From contig CAMHCL010000090.1 of NCBI GenBank assembly GCA_946183625.1, positions 1 through 6,156 of the forward strand: a stretch of DNA of 6,156 bases, given 5' to 3'. A program made the translations under genes and the position numbers. This DNA is from an uncultured Lachnospiraceae bacterium. GTDB taxonomy: Bacteria; Bacillota; Clostridia; Lachnospirales; Lachnospiraceae. Shown piece after piece: positions 1-6,123 of this stretch. Position 1 is the stretch's first letter. Each line of letters begins with the position of its first letter. A model generated the notes under the pieces. That model worked only from the letters and a program-made list of their open reading frames with translations. It had not been told where the DNA came from and ran no database searches.

Positions 1-41
1 GAAAGATAGTTAGTTAGTAATTTAGTTTTAGGTATTTTTTA

Positions 42-1424
42 ATGAGTAGTAATAATTTAACAAGAGACCTGACCACCGGCTCACCTATGAAGCTGATCAT
101 AAGGTTTGCCACTCCAATGATATTGGGTATTATCCTTCAACAATTCTATGGCCTTGTAGATACCATGATCGTTGGGCAATATCTCGGAAAAGAAGCATTG
201 GCTGGTGTAGGTTCCACAGGCTCTCTTAACTTCATAGTCCTTGGATTTTGTATGGGAATATGTAATGGTTTTTCTGTTATAGTTGCCCAGTTTTTTGGTG
301 CAAAAGATGAACACAACCTAAGAAAATCTGTAGCAAACAGCATCTGGCTTTCTGTCATTATCGGAGTAATAGTCACTGCACTTACTTCTATTTTCTGCAG
401 ACCTATACTTCATCTAATGAATACCCCGGATAGCATTTATGAATATGCAGCTAAATACATATTCATCATTTTTCTGGGGATTCCATGTATTATTCTATAT
501 AATCTCTCAGCAGCAATCATCCGTGCTTTAGGTGACAGCCGTTCACCTATAATATTCCTCGCAATAGCAGCTGTATTAAATATCGGTCTCGATATGCTCT
601 TTATAGGGGGATTGGGAATGAATGTAGAAGGCGCAGCCTATGCAACTGTACTTGCCCAGGGAATATCAGGCGCGTGCTGTGTTCATTTTATCAGAAGACG
701 TTTCAGTATACTAAAAATGAATATGGACGAAATGCGGCCTGATACAGAAATAATGCGCAGGCTTGTTGGTATTGGAATTCCTATGGGACTTCAATATTCT
801 ATCACCGGAATCGGTTCCGTCATTCTTCAGTTCTCTGTGAATGGTCTGGGGGATGTCAGTGTTGCTGCTATGACAACAGCATTAAAGGTTCACATACTGC
901 TCTCCTGTCCACTGGATGGACTTGGTCAGTCTATGGCTCCATATACAGGACAGAATGTGGGCGCCAAGAAACTTGATCGTGTAGGACAGGGATTACGTGA
1001 TGCCCTGAAAATATCAGCTTTGATATGTATCATATTATTGATCATCGTTATTCTTTTTGGAAGTCATGCAGCCACATTATTCCTGGACAAGGATAAGCTC
1101 GCCGAAGAAGCGCCTGTTATCATCAGACTGTCCAGGCAGTATCTGTTAACCGTTACTGCATTTGACTTCCTGGTTGCAATTGTAAATACCGTTAGATTCA
1201 CTATACAGGGAATGGGGTTTTCGAACTTTGCCATGATTGCAGGACTCATGGAAATGCTTGCCAGATCACTGGCCGGACTGGTTCTTATCCCTCTGTTAGG
1301 CTTTACCGGAGCTTGTCTTTCCAGTCCACTTGCATGGATCTTCGCAGATGCATTTCTCATCCCTGCTTACTTCTGGTGCAAAAAGAAGCTGTCTTCAGAA
1401 GCCCAATCCACAAGCGCCTCGTAA
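42..1424 (+). CDS. MATE family efflux transporter
   Basis: This gene encodes a 460-residue polytopic inner-membrane protein of the MATE family (Na+- or H+-coupled drug and metabolite exporters). The N-terminus has the usual MATE opening, LTTGSPMKLIIRFATPM at residues 10-26, followed by a Q-Q-x-Y-x-x-V-D segment (33-40). Family-like loops follow: RALGDSRSP (161-169), GQNVGAKK (303-310) and QGMGFS (389-394). Hydrophobic stretches spaced through the two halves fit the usual twelve helices, for example around 17-38, 60-85, 98-120, 138-160, 170-190, 245-268, 322-345, 367-385 and 395-440. Length is normal for the family. ATG at 42 is preferred because it keeps the conserved N-terminus; its Shine-Dalgarno is weak (AGG at 30-32, 9 bases before). 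The last 58 bases are antisense to the 3' end of the HAD gene. The substrate cannot be inferred, and nothing links it directly to thiamine except adjacency. Confidence 0.93.
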   Translation: MSSNNLTRDLTTGSPMKLIIRFATPMILGIILQQFYGLVDTMIVGQYLGKEALAGVGSTGSLNFIVLGFCMGICNGFSVIVAQFFGAKDEHNLRKSVANSIWLSVIIGVIVTALTSIFCRPILHLMNTPDSIYEYAAKYIFIIFLGIPCIILYNLSAAIIRALGDSRSPIIFLAIAAVLNIGLDMLFIGGLGMNVEGAAYATVLAQGISGACCVHFIRRRFSILKMNMDEMRPDTEIMRRLVGIGIPMGLQYSITGIGSVILQFSVNGLGDVSVAAMTTALKVHILLSCPLDGLGQSMAPYTGQNVGAKKLDRVGQGLRDALKISALICIILLIIVILFGSHAATLFLDKDKLAEEAPVIIRLSRQYLLTVTAFDFLVAIVNTVRFTIQGMGFSNFAMIAGLMEMLARSLAGLVLIPLLGFTGACLSSPLAWIFADAFLIPAYFWCKKKLSSEAQSTSAS

Positions 1425-2107
1425 AGCTCGTCATATGAAGAAGCAACATAACTTATATTATAAGTTTTCTTTGCAGTTTCGATATCACCTTCAGGCATAA
1501 ACCAAACTGATGTAATTGATGCATTTTTCGCACCAAGCATATCAGATGTAAGTGAATCTCCTATAACAATACAGGACTCCTTCGGTTCACCTACCCCTTC
1601 AATAACCATATCGAAAAATTCTTTTGATGGTTTAGTCACTCCCATCCATTCGCTGATGTAGACCTTCTCGAAATATTTATCCAGTCCAGTTGATCTGATT
1701 CTTCCCTCTGCGTTGATAGTCGCACCATTTGATACGATATAGCACCTTGCATCCTCGATGCCATTCATAAGCCTTATCAAAAACTCATCAGCGCCCTCCA
1801 TGAGTACACCATTTTGCGACATAGCATAGATGAATTCATCATTTACTTTTAGAGGATCGAGTCCTGCATAATCACCTCCACAAAACTCGAAAATATCCTT
1901 AAATCTCCTGACAAAAAGTTCACTTCTTGAGATTGTTCCTCTTTCAAGCTCCAGCCAGAGAGACTTATTATATACTTTAAAATGTTCATAACAGTCTTCC
2001 GTGTAATTCAGACCATTTGATCTTAAAACTATCTCCAGCGCCTTTCGCTCTGACGCATGAAAATCAAGCAATGTCTGATCCAGGTCGAACAAAAAATTGT
2101 GATGCAT
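1367..2107 (-). CDS. yjjG: HAD-superfamily hydrolase, YjjG-type pyrimidine nucleotidase
   Basis: This 246-residue cytosolic protein has all four HAD motifs: motif I DLDQT with nucleophile Asp8 and acid/base Asp10, motif II IVSNG with Ser126, motif III Lys159 in GVTKPSKEFF, and motif IV IGDSLTSD with Asp184 and Asp189. A helical cap lies between motifs I and II (about 20-100). DLDQTLLDF, the VTKP context and GDSLTSD are typical of the YjjG/YfnB nucleotidases, which dephosphorylate (non-canonical) nucleoside monophosphates; specificity is inferred only. ATG at 2107 has AGGAG (2115-2119) 7 bases upstream. The tail after about residue 235 (SEDSFFLHQK) goes beyond the fold's expected end and is encoded opposite the MATE gene. 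It lies on the same strand as the thiamine operon after a 170-base gap, so read-through is possible. A thiamine-phosphate phosphatase role is conceivable but unsupported by motifs. Confidence 0.88.
   Translation of the reverse strand: MHHNFLFDLDQTLLDFHASERKALEIVLRSNGLNYTEDCYEHFKVYNKSLWLELERGTISRSELFVRRFKDIFEFCGGDYAGLDPLKVNDEFIYAMSQNGVLMEGADEFLIRLMNGIEDARCYIVSNGATINAEGRIRSTGLDKYFEKVYISEWMGVTKPSKEFFDMVIEGVGEPKESCIVIGDSLTSDMLGAKNASITSVWFMPEGDIETAKKTYNISYVASSYDELYEALVDWASEDSFFLHQK
1450..1472 (+). terminator. possible weak intrinsic terminator for the MATE gene
   Basis: A 7-base-pair inverted repeat (AACTTAT at 1450-1456, ATAAGTT at 1460-1466) has a 3-base loop and runs into TTTTCTTT. It sits 25 bases after the MATE stop codon and inside the coding region of the convergent HAD gene. 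The stem has a single G-C pair, so it would be a poor terminator, and it may be chance in AT-rich coding sequence. Confidence 0.25.
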
Positions 2108-2147
2108 ATCGATACTCCTATGATGAATAGTATTTCATTACCACCTC

Positions 2148-2156
2148 ACTATATCA
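2148..2156 (-). promoter_or_regulatory. possible extended -10 promoter for the HAD gene
   Basis: The minus strand reads TGATATAGT here, which fits an extended -10 element (TG-n-TATAGT). It would start transcripts about 35 bases before the HAD start codon. I see no good -35 at 16-18 bases, so the call rests on the extended -10 and its position. Confidence 0.25.
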
Positions 2157-2228
2157 CAAATGATCATGCCTTTTGTATTTATTCTTACAAAAGATAGGAT
2201 AACTTATAACTCTTTCCAGATTATTTCT

Positions 2229-2252
2229 AAAATCTTTCATCTTTGAAAGATT
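2229..2252 (-). terminator. weak hairpin at the 3' end of the thiamine operon
   Basis: On the minus strand AATCTTTCA (2252-2244) and TGAAAGATT (2239-2231) form a perfect 9-base-pair stem with a 4-base loop, ending in a short run of four T. It lies 26 bases after the stop codon of the last operon gene. The stem has only two G-C pairs and the U-tract is short, so it may be an inefficient terminator or a 3'-end stabilising hairpin. Confidence 0.35.
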
Positions 2253-2275
2253 GACTCATGTTTGAAAGATTGACT
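2242..2275. repeat. 15-base direct repeat, two copies with a 19-base period
   Basis: TTTGAAAGATTGACT occurs exactly at 2242-2256 and 2261-2275, separated by CATG. It starts just past the stop codon of the tenI-like gene. A nearby inverted partner, AATCTTTCA at 2231-2239, can pair with the GAAAGATT part of either copy. Confidence 0.9.
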
Positions 2276-2277
2276 AA

Positions 2278-2970
2278 TCATTTATTAAATGACATTATTA
2301 GTTCTTTTGGACTTTTGCAAGTCATAGAAGAACTCATTATACAAGCTCCAGATGCCCCAGCATTTCTTACGTCATCGACATTCTCTGGCGTAATTCCACC
2401 TATAGCATAAACTGGAATTGTAACTGACTCTACGACATCTCTCAGAAAACTAAGTCCTCGTCCTTCCAGTCCCTTCTTACAATCTGTATTATATATATGA
2501 CCTGCAATTATATATGTACATCCCAGCTTCTCGGCAAGTTTCGCATCCTCCATACTATGACAGGATGCACCAAGGTGTGCAAGTTTCTCACGAAGTCTTG
2601 TATATTCATCCGGCTGATTCTTATAAAGCTCTTCCAGCTTCCAAAGTGGCATATGCAGATATGAAAGTTCCTTTGCTAAGTTGATATCCCCCTTTAGTTT
2701 ATTCTCAGATTCAAGTTTATTATCTATTCCCGTCTCAAGAAATATTTCATAGAAGTTATGAATTATAAGCCTTGAGCCTTCTACCTTCTGGCATATCTTC
2801 AGTACTTCCTTTGCAAGCTCCCTATAATCAGCTAGAGGTAAATCCTTTTCCCGAAGAATTATTGCCAGAGGACCAGCCTCAGCAACTTTTCTGATTCTAT
2901 CCAGGAATACTTCGCCTGATTTTTCACATATTGATTTATTTGTAATGCATATAATATCGGATGTAGCCAT
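2278..2970 (-). CDS. tenI: TenI-like thiazole tautomerase (ThiE/TenI family)
   Basis: A 230-residue (beta/alpha)8-barrel protein of the thiamine phosphate synthase/TenI family. Residues 157-172 (GHIYNTDCKKGLEGRG) closely match my recollection of the same region of Bacillus subtilis TenI, and SCHS at 136-139 places His138 where TenI has its catalytic histidine (His122). Family landmarks also include ILREKDL (38-44), AIGGITPENV (189-198) and the phosphate-binding end IMSSSM (211-216). ThiE's Asn-Asp-Arg motif is replaced by HNF (71-73) and the HLGQxD segment by LHMPLW (105-110), so the ThiE metal-binding aspartates are absent. I therefore infer aromatisation of the ThiG product rather than coupling to HMP-PP. 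Automatic annotation may still say thiE. A charged stretch at about 80-100 looks inserted. ATG at 2970 has AGAGG (2978-2982) 7 bases upstream. It is the last operon gene, 86 bases after thiH, the widest gap in the operon. Confidence 0.87.
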   Translation of the reverse strand: MATSDIICITNKSICEKSGEVFLDRIRKVAEAGPLAIILREKDLPLADYRELAKEVLKICQKVEGSRLIIHNFYEIFLETGIDNKLESENKLKGDINLAKELSYLHMPLWKLEELYKNQPDEYTRLREKLAHLGASCHSMEDAKLAEKLGCTYIIAGHIYNTDCKKGLEGRGLSFLRDVVESVTIPVYAIGGITPENVDDVRNAGASGACIMSSSMTCKSPKELIMSFNK

Positions 2971-3056
2971 AACCTATCCTCTAATTCATCATTTCATCCC
3001 TAAACAATTGACCTCATCAATAGTCACCTAGTAGTCACAACGAAACCTATATAATA

Positions 3057-4310
3057 CTACACGAAGAGATAATCATTTAGTACTGGCTGAAGTCCTTCAC
3101 CTTCGATATCCTGATACATCTTATCAAGACTTCTGCTGTCGCTGATTTCGAACTGTTCATCGCCCTGATCGTACTCATCTTCTTTTCCTGTATACTTAGA
3201 CTCGTGATCCCCGATTCCTGTAGATACACCAGCTGATACCTTAGTAGCTGCTATCTTAACGATTCCATTTCGGAACTGAGCAGTCTCTCTTGAAGAAACT
3301 GTAATCCCCGCAAATGGTAGGAATATTCTATATGCACAGAGTACCTGGCAGAGCTGCTTCTCATGCACATCCTGTGGATTGATCTTCTCATTATTAATGA
3401 TAGGACGAAGTCTTGGACAGGAAAGTGAGATTTCTGCATATGGATACTTCTTCTGAAGGAAGTATGCATGAAGTGCTGTAGCAAGAGCATCCTTTCTAAA
3501 GTCCGATAAACCAAGAAGCGCTGAAAAAGCAACACCTCTCATTCCACCCATAAGAGCACGCTCCTGAGCATCAAATCTATAAGGCCATACTCTCTTATGT
3601 CCCATCAGATGAAGTGTCTCATACTTATCTGTATCATAGCTTTCCTGGAATACAGTTACGTAGTCCGCTCCACACTCATGAAGATACTTATACTCATCAA
3701 CATTTACTGGATAAACCTCAAGTCCCACAAGTCGGAAATATTTCCTCGCAAGCTTGCAGGCCTCTCCGATGTATTCCACATCACTGGCAGCACGGCTTTC
3801 TCCTGTAAGTATCAGGATTTCTTCCATTCCGCTGTCAGCTATAACCTTCATCTCATGTTCTATCTGCTCTGTCGTAAGCTTCATTCTACGAATATTGTTG
3901 TAGCAGTTAAAGCCACAATATACGCAATAGTTCTCGCAATAGTTGGCTATATATAAAGGAGTAAAAAGATAAACTGTATTACCAAAATGCTTACTGGTTT
4001 CCAGTCTTGCTCTCTCTGCCATCTTCTCGAGGAACGGTTCTGCAGCCGGTGACAGAAGTGCCTTGAAATCTTCTATGGAACAGTGATCGTGGTTAAGTGC
4101 AGCTACTACATCCTTTGCAGTATACTTCGAATAGTCATAGCTATTCATTTCACTAAGAACCTTGTCACAGATATCTGACTTTATTATATCCATTCCCGGC
4201 ATATACTTCATATGATCAGTTCTGCAGGATGGATCATTTTCCAAGCGATGCTTCTTCTCTAGCGCCTCTGGTGAGAGCTTATCTGAATCTACTAAAAAGT
4301 TATTTTCCAT
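3057..4310 (-). CDS. thiH: 2-iminoacetate (dehydroglycine) synthase ThiH, radical SAM
   Basis: ThiH cleaves L-tyrosine with a 5'-deoxyadenosyl radical, giving dehydroglycine for ThiG and p-cresol as by-product; it is the oxygen-independent alternative to ThiO. The 417-residue protein has the CxxxCxxC [4Fe-4S] motif at Cys125, Cys129 and Cys132 within NYCENYCVYCGF. Other landmarks are TGESR (169-173, SAM-binding region), GLEVYP (196-201), GGMRGVAFSALLGL (255-268), SCPRLRP (297-303), GVSTGIG (361-367) and GDEQFEISDSRS (383-394). It has about 40 more residues before the cluster motif than E. coli ThiH (including HMKYMPGMD at 33-41), a form I associate with clostridia. Residues 370-381 (acidic, Lys/Tyr/Glu/Asp) look like a small insertion. 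ATG at 4310 has a perfect AGGAGG (4320-4325) 9 bases upstream. It follows thiG by 27 bases in the same operon. Confidence 0.97.
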   Translation of the reverse strand: MENNFLVDSDKLSPEALEKKHRLENDPSCRTDHMKYMPGMDIIKSDICDKVLSEMNSYDYSKYTAKDVVAALNHDHCSIEDFKALLSPAAEPFLEKMAERARLETSKHFGNTVYLFTPLYIANYCENYCVYCGFNCYNNIRRMKLTTEQIEHEMKVIADSGMEEILILTGESRAASDVEYIGEACKLARKYFRLVGLEVYPVNVDEYKYLHECGADYVTVFQESYDTDKYETLHLMGHKRVWPYRFDAQERALMGGMRGVAFSALLGLSDFRKDALATALHAYFLQKKYPYAEISLSCPRLRPIINNEKINPQDVHEKQLCQVLCAYRIFLPFAGITVSSRETAQFRNGIVKIAATKVSAGVSTGIGDHESKYTGKEDEYDQGDEQFEISDSRSLDKMYQDIEGEGLQPVLNDYLFV

Positions 4311-4337
4311 TTTATTAATCCTCCTATAATGAAATCC

Positions 4338-5123
4338 TTAATCTCTAAGGAAGCCCGTTAGAGGATCCGATGCTGAAGCACCTCTTGTAAGAACCCGACC
4401 TAAACCAGAAAGATATGCTTTTCTTCCGGATGAGATTGCTTCTCGGAATGCAGCTGCCATAAGTGGAAGGTCACCAGCAGTTGCAAGAGCAGTATTTGCC
4501 ATAACTGCTGCACATCCCATTTCCATAGCCTCACAAGCCTGTGAAGGCCGGCCGATTCCTGCATCAACAATAATCGGAAGATCTATCTCATCTATAAGTA
4601 TCTGAACGAACTCTTTTGTAGCAAGACCCTTATTGGAACCGATTGGAGAAGCAAGCGGCATGATAGACGCTGCACCTGCATTTGCAAGATCTCTTGCTGC
4701 ATTTAAATCCGGATACATATAAGGCATTACCACAAAGCCTTCCTTTGCAAGAATTTCAGTAGCCTTTATAGTTTCAACATTATCCGGTAGAAGATACTTA
4801 GTATCTCTCATTATTTCAATCTTTACGAAGTTACCGCATCCAAGCTCTCTTGCAAGGCGAGCTATTCTTACAGCTTCCTCTGCATTTCTTGCGCCACTAG
4901 TATTAGGAAGAAGTGTTACTCCTTCAGGGATGTAGTCAAGGATATTCTCGTTATCCTTAGTATTAGTTCTTCTTACTGCTAGAGTGATAAGCTCCGCACC
5001 CGCATCACGAACTGCTGCTTCGATAAGCTTCATAGAATACTTACCTGAGCCTAATATAAAACGGGAAGTGAATTCCTTTCCTCCTATTACCAACTTATCT
5101 TCTGTTTGAATGTCTTCCATCAT
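4338..5123 (-). CDS. thiG: thiazole synthase ThiG
   Basis: ThiG is a cytosolic TIM-barrel enzyme that joins deoxyxylulose 5-phosphate, dehydroglycine and sulfur from ThiS thiocarboxylate to form the thiazole phosphate moiety. The 261-residue protein has the Schiff-base lysine Lys101 in NFVKIEI (98-104), with Glu103, and Asp187 in IVDAGIGRPSQA (185-196). Other signatures are RFILGSGKY (21-29), LPNTSGARNAEEAV (72-85), MPLASPIGSNKG (155-166) and the phosphate-binding MANTALATAGDLP (208-220). Length is normal. Two ATG codons stand in tandem (5123 and 5120); AGAAGG (5129-5134) is 5 bases before the first and 8 before the second, so the second may be the real start. It lies 46 bases after thiF and 27 before thiH. 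A 14-base motif in its leader also occurs before thiS. Confidence 0.97.
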   Translation of the reverse strand: MMEDIQTEDKLVIGGKEFTSRFILGSGKYSMKLIEAAVRDAGAELITLAVRRTNTKDNENILDYIPEGVTLLPNTSGARNAEEAVRIARLARELGCGNFVKIEIMRDTKYLLPDNVETIKATEILAKEGFVVMPYMYPDLNAARDLANAGAASIMPLASPIGSNKGLATKEFVQILIDEIDLPIIVDAGIGRPSQACEAMEMGCAAVMANTALATAGDLPLMAAAFREAISSGRKAYLSGLGRVLTRGASASDPLTGFLRD

Positions 5124-5145
5124 TTTTGCCTTCTTTCATTTTTAT

Positions 5146-5159
5146 TATTCTTTTAAATA
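5146..5159 (-). repeat. 14-base leader motif before thiG, shared with thiS
   Basis: The minus strand reads TATTTAAAAGAATA here and again at 6037-6024. In both places the motif ends 23 positions before the start codon (5146 to 5123; 6024 to 6001). The sequence is very AT-rich, so coincidence is possible. Confidence 0.6.
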
Positions 5160-5169
5160 TTATGTAAAC

Positions 5170-5805
5170 CTACACATCTGTCTCTCCTGACAGAATTCTG
5201 AGGACCATGTGTGCTTCGTGTGCCGCACATACCATAACTCTGGATGCCACAAGTCCGACACCATCATTCACGTCACTCTTTTCATCTCCGCAGAGATAGA
5301 GCTTCCCAAAAGCCTTGCGGCTCTGTATAGTATTTGCACTTCCAAAGCCTGCCATTCCAGTACCTGAAAGAATATATTTATCTGGAAATGTTTCAAGCAC
5401 TGTATTAACCAGCATTGCCTTCTGATCAGCCTTGTCAAATGCTTCGCATATGATATCAGCCTTCCCAAGCAGCTCCGGTATATTCTCTTCCGTAAGCTTA
5501 ACCGTGTGGATTATAATCTCGGTATATGGAGAGATCTCCCTTAGATTCTCCAGACAACTCTCTGTCTTATACTTTCCTAGCTGAACTATCTTATACTGCT
5601 GACGATTAAGATTCGTGATATCAACCTTATCGAAATCTATAAGTATCAGCTTTCCTATACCCGCACGAGTAAGAGCATTTGCTATGTTGGAACCCAGTCC
5701 TCCAAGTCCACATATAGCAACGGTTGCATTAAGGAATGCATTCTGCCGTTCCTGTCCATGTCTCTCCATTAATGCATTTATCCACTCTTCTCTAGAAGGG
5801 ATCAT
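5170..5805 (-). CDS. thiF: sulfur carrier protein ThiS adenylyltransferase ThiF (short form)
   Basis: ThiF activates the C-terminal glycine of ThiS as an acyl-adenylate for later thiocarboxylate formation. From ATG at 5805 it is 211 residues (three more from the upstream GTG at 5814). In the 211-residue numbering the Rossmann nucleotide-binding loop GLGGLGSN is at 33-40, LIDFD at 56-60, the catalytic-region NLNRQQY at 65-71, and the conserved aspartate of CEAFDKAD at about 124. The protein is shorter than E. coli ThiF (about 250) and has no pair of CxxC zinc motifs, as in the clostridial thiF family 2 type. The ATG is chosen because GGAGG (5814-5818) is 8 bases from it, whereas the GTG overlaps that GGAGG and has no usable site of its own. 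The ThiS stop codon ends one base before this ATG, so translational coupling is likely. Confidence 0.94.
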   Translation of the reverse strand: MIPSREEWINALMERHGQERQNAFLNATVAICGLGGLGSNIANALTRAGIGKLILIDFDKVDITNLNRQQYKIVQLGKYKTESCLENLREISPYTEIIIHTVKLTEENIPELLGKADIICEAFDKADQKAMLVNTVLETFPDKYILSGTGMAGFGSANTIQSRKAFGKLYLCGDEKSDVNDGVGLVASRVMVCAAHEAHMVLRILSGETDV

Positions 5806-5806
5806 A

Positions 5807-6001
5807 TCAGCCACCTCCCACGAAGCTTACAACTTCAACTGTATCTTCGTCTTTTAAAGTAGTCGCACTATAACTTGCCTTAGGTACTATTTCCAGATTT
5901 ATCTCTACCGCTATACGTTCAGCAGAAAAGCCGAGCTTCTCAAGCATTTCCAGTACAGTAAGTCCAGCAAAGTCATAGTTCTCACCATTCACCTTGACCA
6001 T
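5807..6001 (-). CDS. thiS: sulfur carrier protein ThiS
   Basis: A 64-residue ubiquitin-like (beta-grasp) protein that carries sulfur to ThiG as a C-terminal thiocarboxylate. The N-terminal MVKVNGENYDF, the central LTVLEMLEKLGF and AVEINLEIVPK, and the end VEVVSFVGGG match the family in order; the terminal Gly-Gly is the functional site adenylated by ThiF. Length is typical. ATG at 6001 has a perfect AGGAGG (6009-6014) 7 bases upstream. It is the first gene of the operon, downstream of the TPP riboswitch and terminator, so its expression should be the most directly TPP-controlled. Its stop TGA is one base from the thiF ATG. Confidence 0.96.
   Translation of the reverse strand: MVKVNGENYDFAGLTVLEMLEKLGFSAERIAVEINLEIVPKASYSATTLKDEDTVEVVSFVGGG
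5814..5819 (-). promoter_or_regulatory. thiF Shine-Dalgarno inside the thiS Gly-Gly-Gly codons
   Basis: The minus strand reads GGGAGG here, part of the codons GGA-GGT-GGC for the C-terminal Gly-Gly-Gly of ThiS. It is spaced 8 bases from ATG at 5805 and overlaps the first base of the alternative GTG at 5814. It therefore decides the thiF start in favour of the ATG. Confidence 0.75.
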
Positions 6002-6039
6002 ATGTATTCCTCCTTATGATTAATATTCTTTTAAATAGA

Positions 6040-6055
6040 GTGTCGCTTGCGACAC
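6040..6055 (-). other. compact GC-rich hairpin after the terminator U-tract
   Basis: GTGTCGCAAGCGACAC forms a perfect 6-base-pair stem with a CAAG loop (seven complementary pairs if the 2-base centre is counted). It begins at the base following the terminator's T-run and ends 26 bases before the thiS Shine-Dalgarno. No T-run follows it, so it is not a second intrinsic terminator by itself. It could protect the read-through mRNA, or be one copy of a dispersed palindrome. Confidence 0.7.
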
Positions 6056-6094
6056 AAAAAAACAGCTGACATACCATCAGGTATATCAGCTGTT
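6056..6094 (-). terminator. rho-independent terminator of the TPP leader
   Basis: On the minus strand AACAGCTGATATACC (6094-6080), loop TGAT and GGTATGTCAGCTGTT (6075-6061) form a 15-base-pair stem with one G-U wobble, leading into seven T (6062-6056). It lies between the TPP riboswitch 3' end and thiS, where a regulated attenuator is expected. High TPP should favour it and stop transcription. The antiterminator partner is not visible and probably involves sequence beyond the window. Confidence 0.92.
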
Positions 6095-6123
6095 ACTTCA
6101 TCCACATAAAAGAATTAATCTTT

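Larger units (their letters stand above)
6018..6120 (-). repeat. long-range inverted repeat enclosing the leader terminator
   Basis: On the minus strand GATTAATTCTTTTA (6120-6107) is complementary to TAAAAGAATATTAATC (6033-6018) over 7 plus 7 base pairs, with a 2-base bulge. The arms enclose the terminator hairpin and the second hairpin, and the 3' arm ends 3 bases before the thiS Shine-Dalgarno. The complementarity is visible; its use in the RNA is inference. Pairing is almost wholly A-U. Confidence 0.6.

Noticed and set aside
7..18. Three tandem TAGT units before the MATE gene
   Set aside because: The run is only 12 bases and too short to support a phase-variable repeat or binding site.
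81..376. Minus-strand open frames within the MATE gene
   Set aside because: They are antisense to conserved MATE coding sequence and carry no recognisable domain or start signal.
3007..3038. Small hairpin (ATTGA/TCAAT) and TAGTCAC direct repeat in the thiH-tenI spacer
   Set aside because: A 5-base-pair stem without a T-run and a 7-base repeat are too weak to call a terminator or operator.
3008..3055. TTGACC and TATAAT on the plus strand in the thiH-tenI spacer as a promoter
   Set aside because: The boxes are 36 bases apart, about twice the usable spacing, and no plus-strand gene follows.
3597..3956. Plus-strand open frame opposite thiH (119 codons), with a shorter one at 3614-3808
   Set aside because: They lie wholly antisense to a strongly conserved gene, have no evident ribosome binding site and no family resemblance; they are shadows of thiH codon usage.
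5615..5857. Plus-strand open frame antisense to thiF and thiS (80 codons)
   Set aside because: It spans the boundary of two well-supported genes in antisense, with low-complexity composition and no recognisable motif.
6056..6094. Leader terminator acting also on the plus strand
   Set aside because: The plus-strand side of the stem is followed by TACTTC, with no T-run, and no plus-strand gene reads into it.
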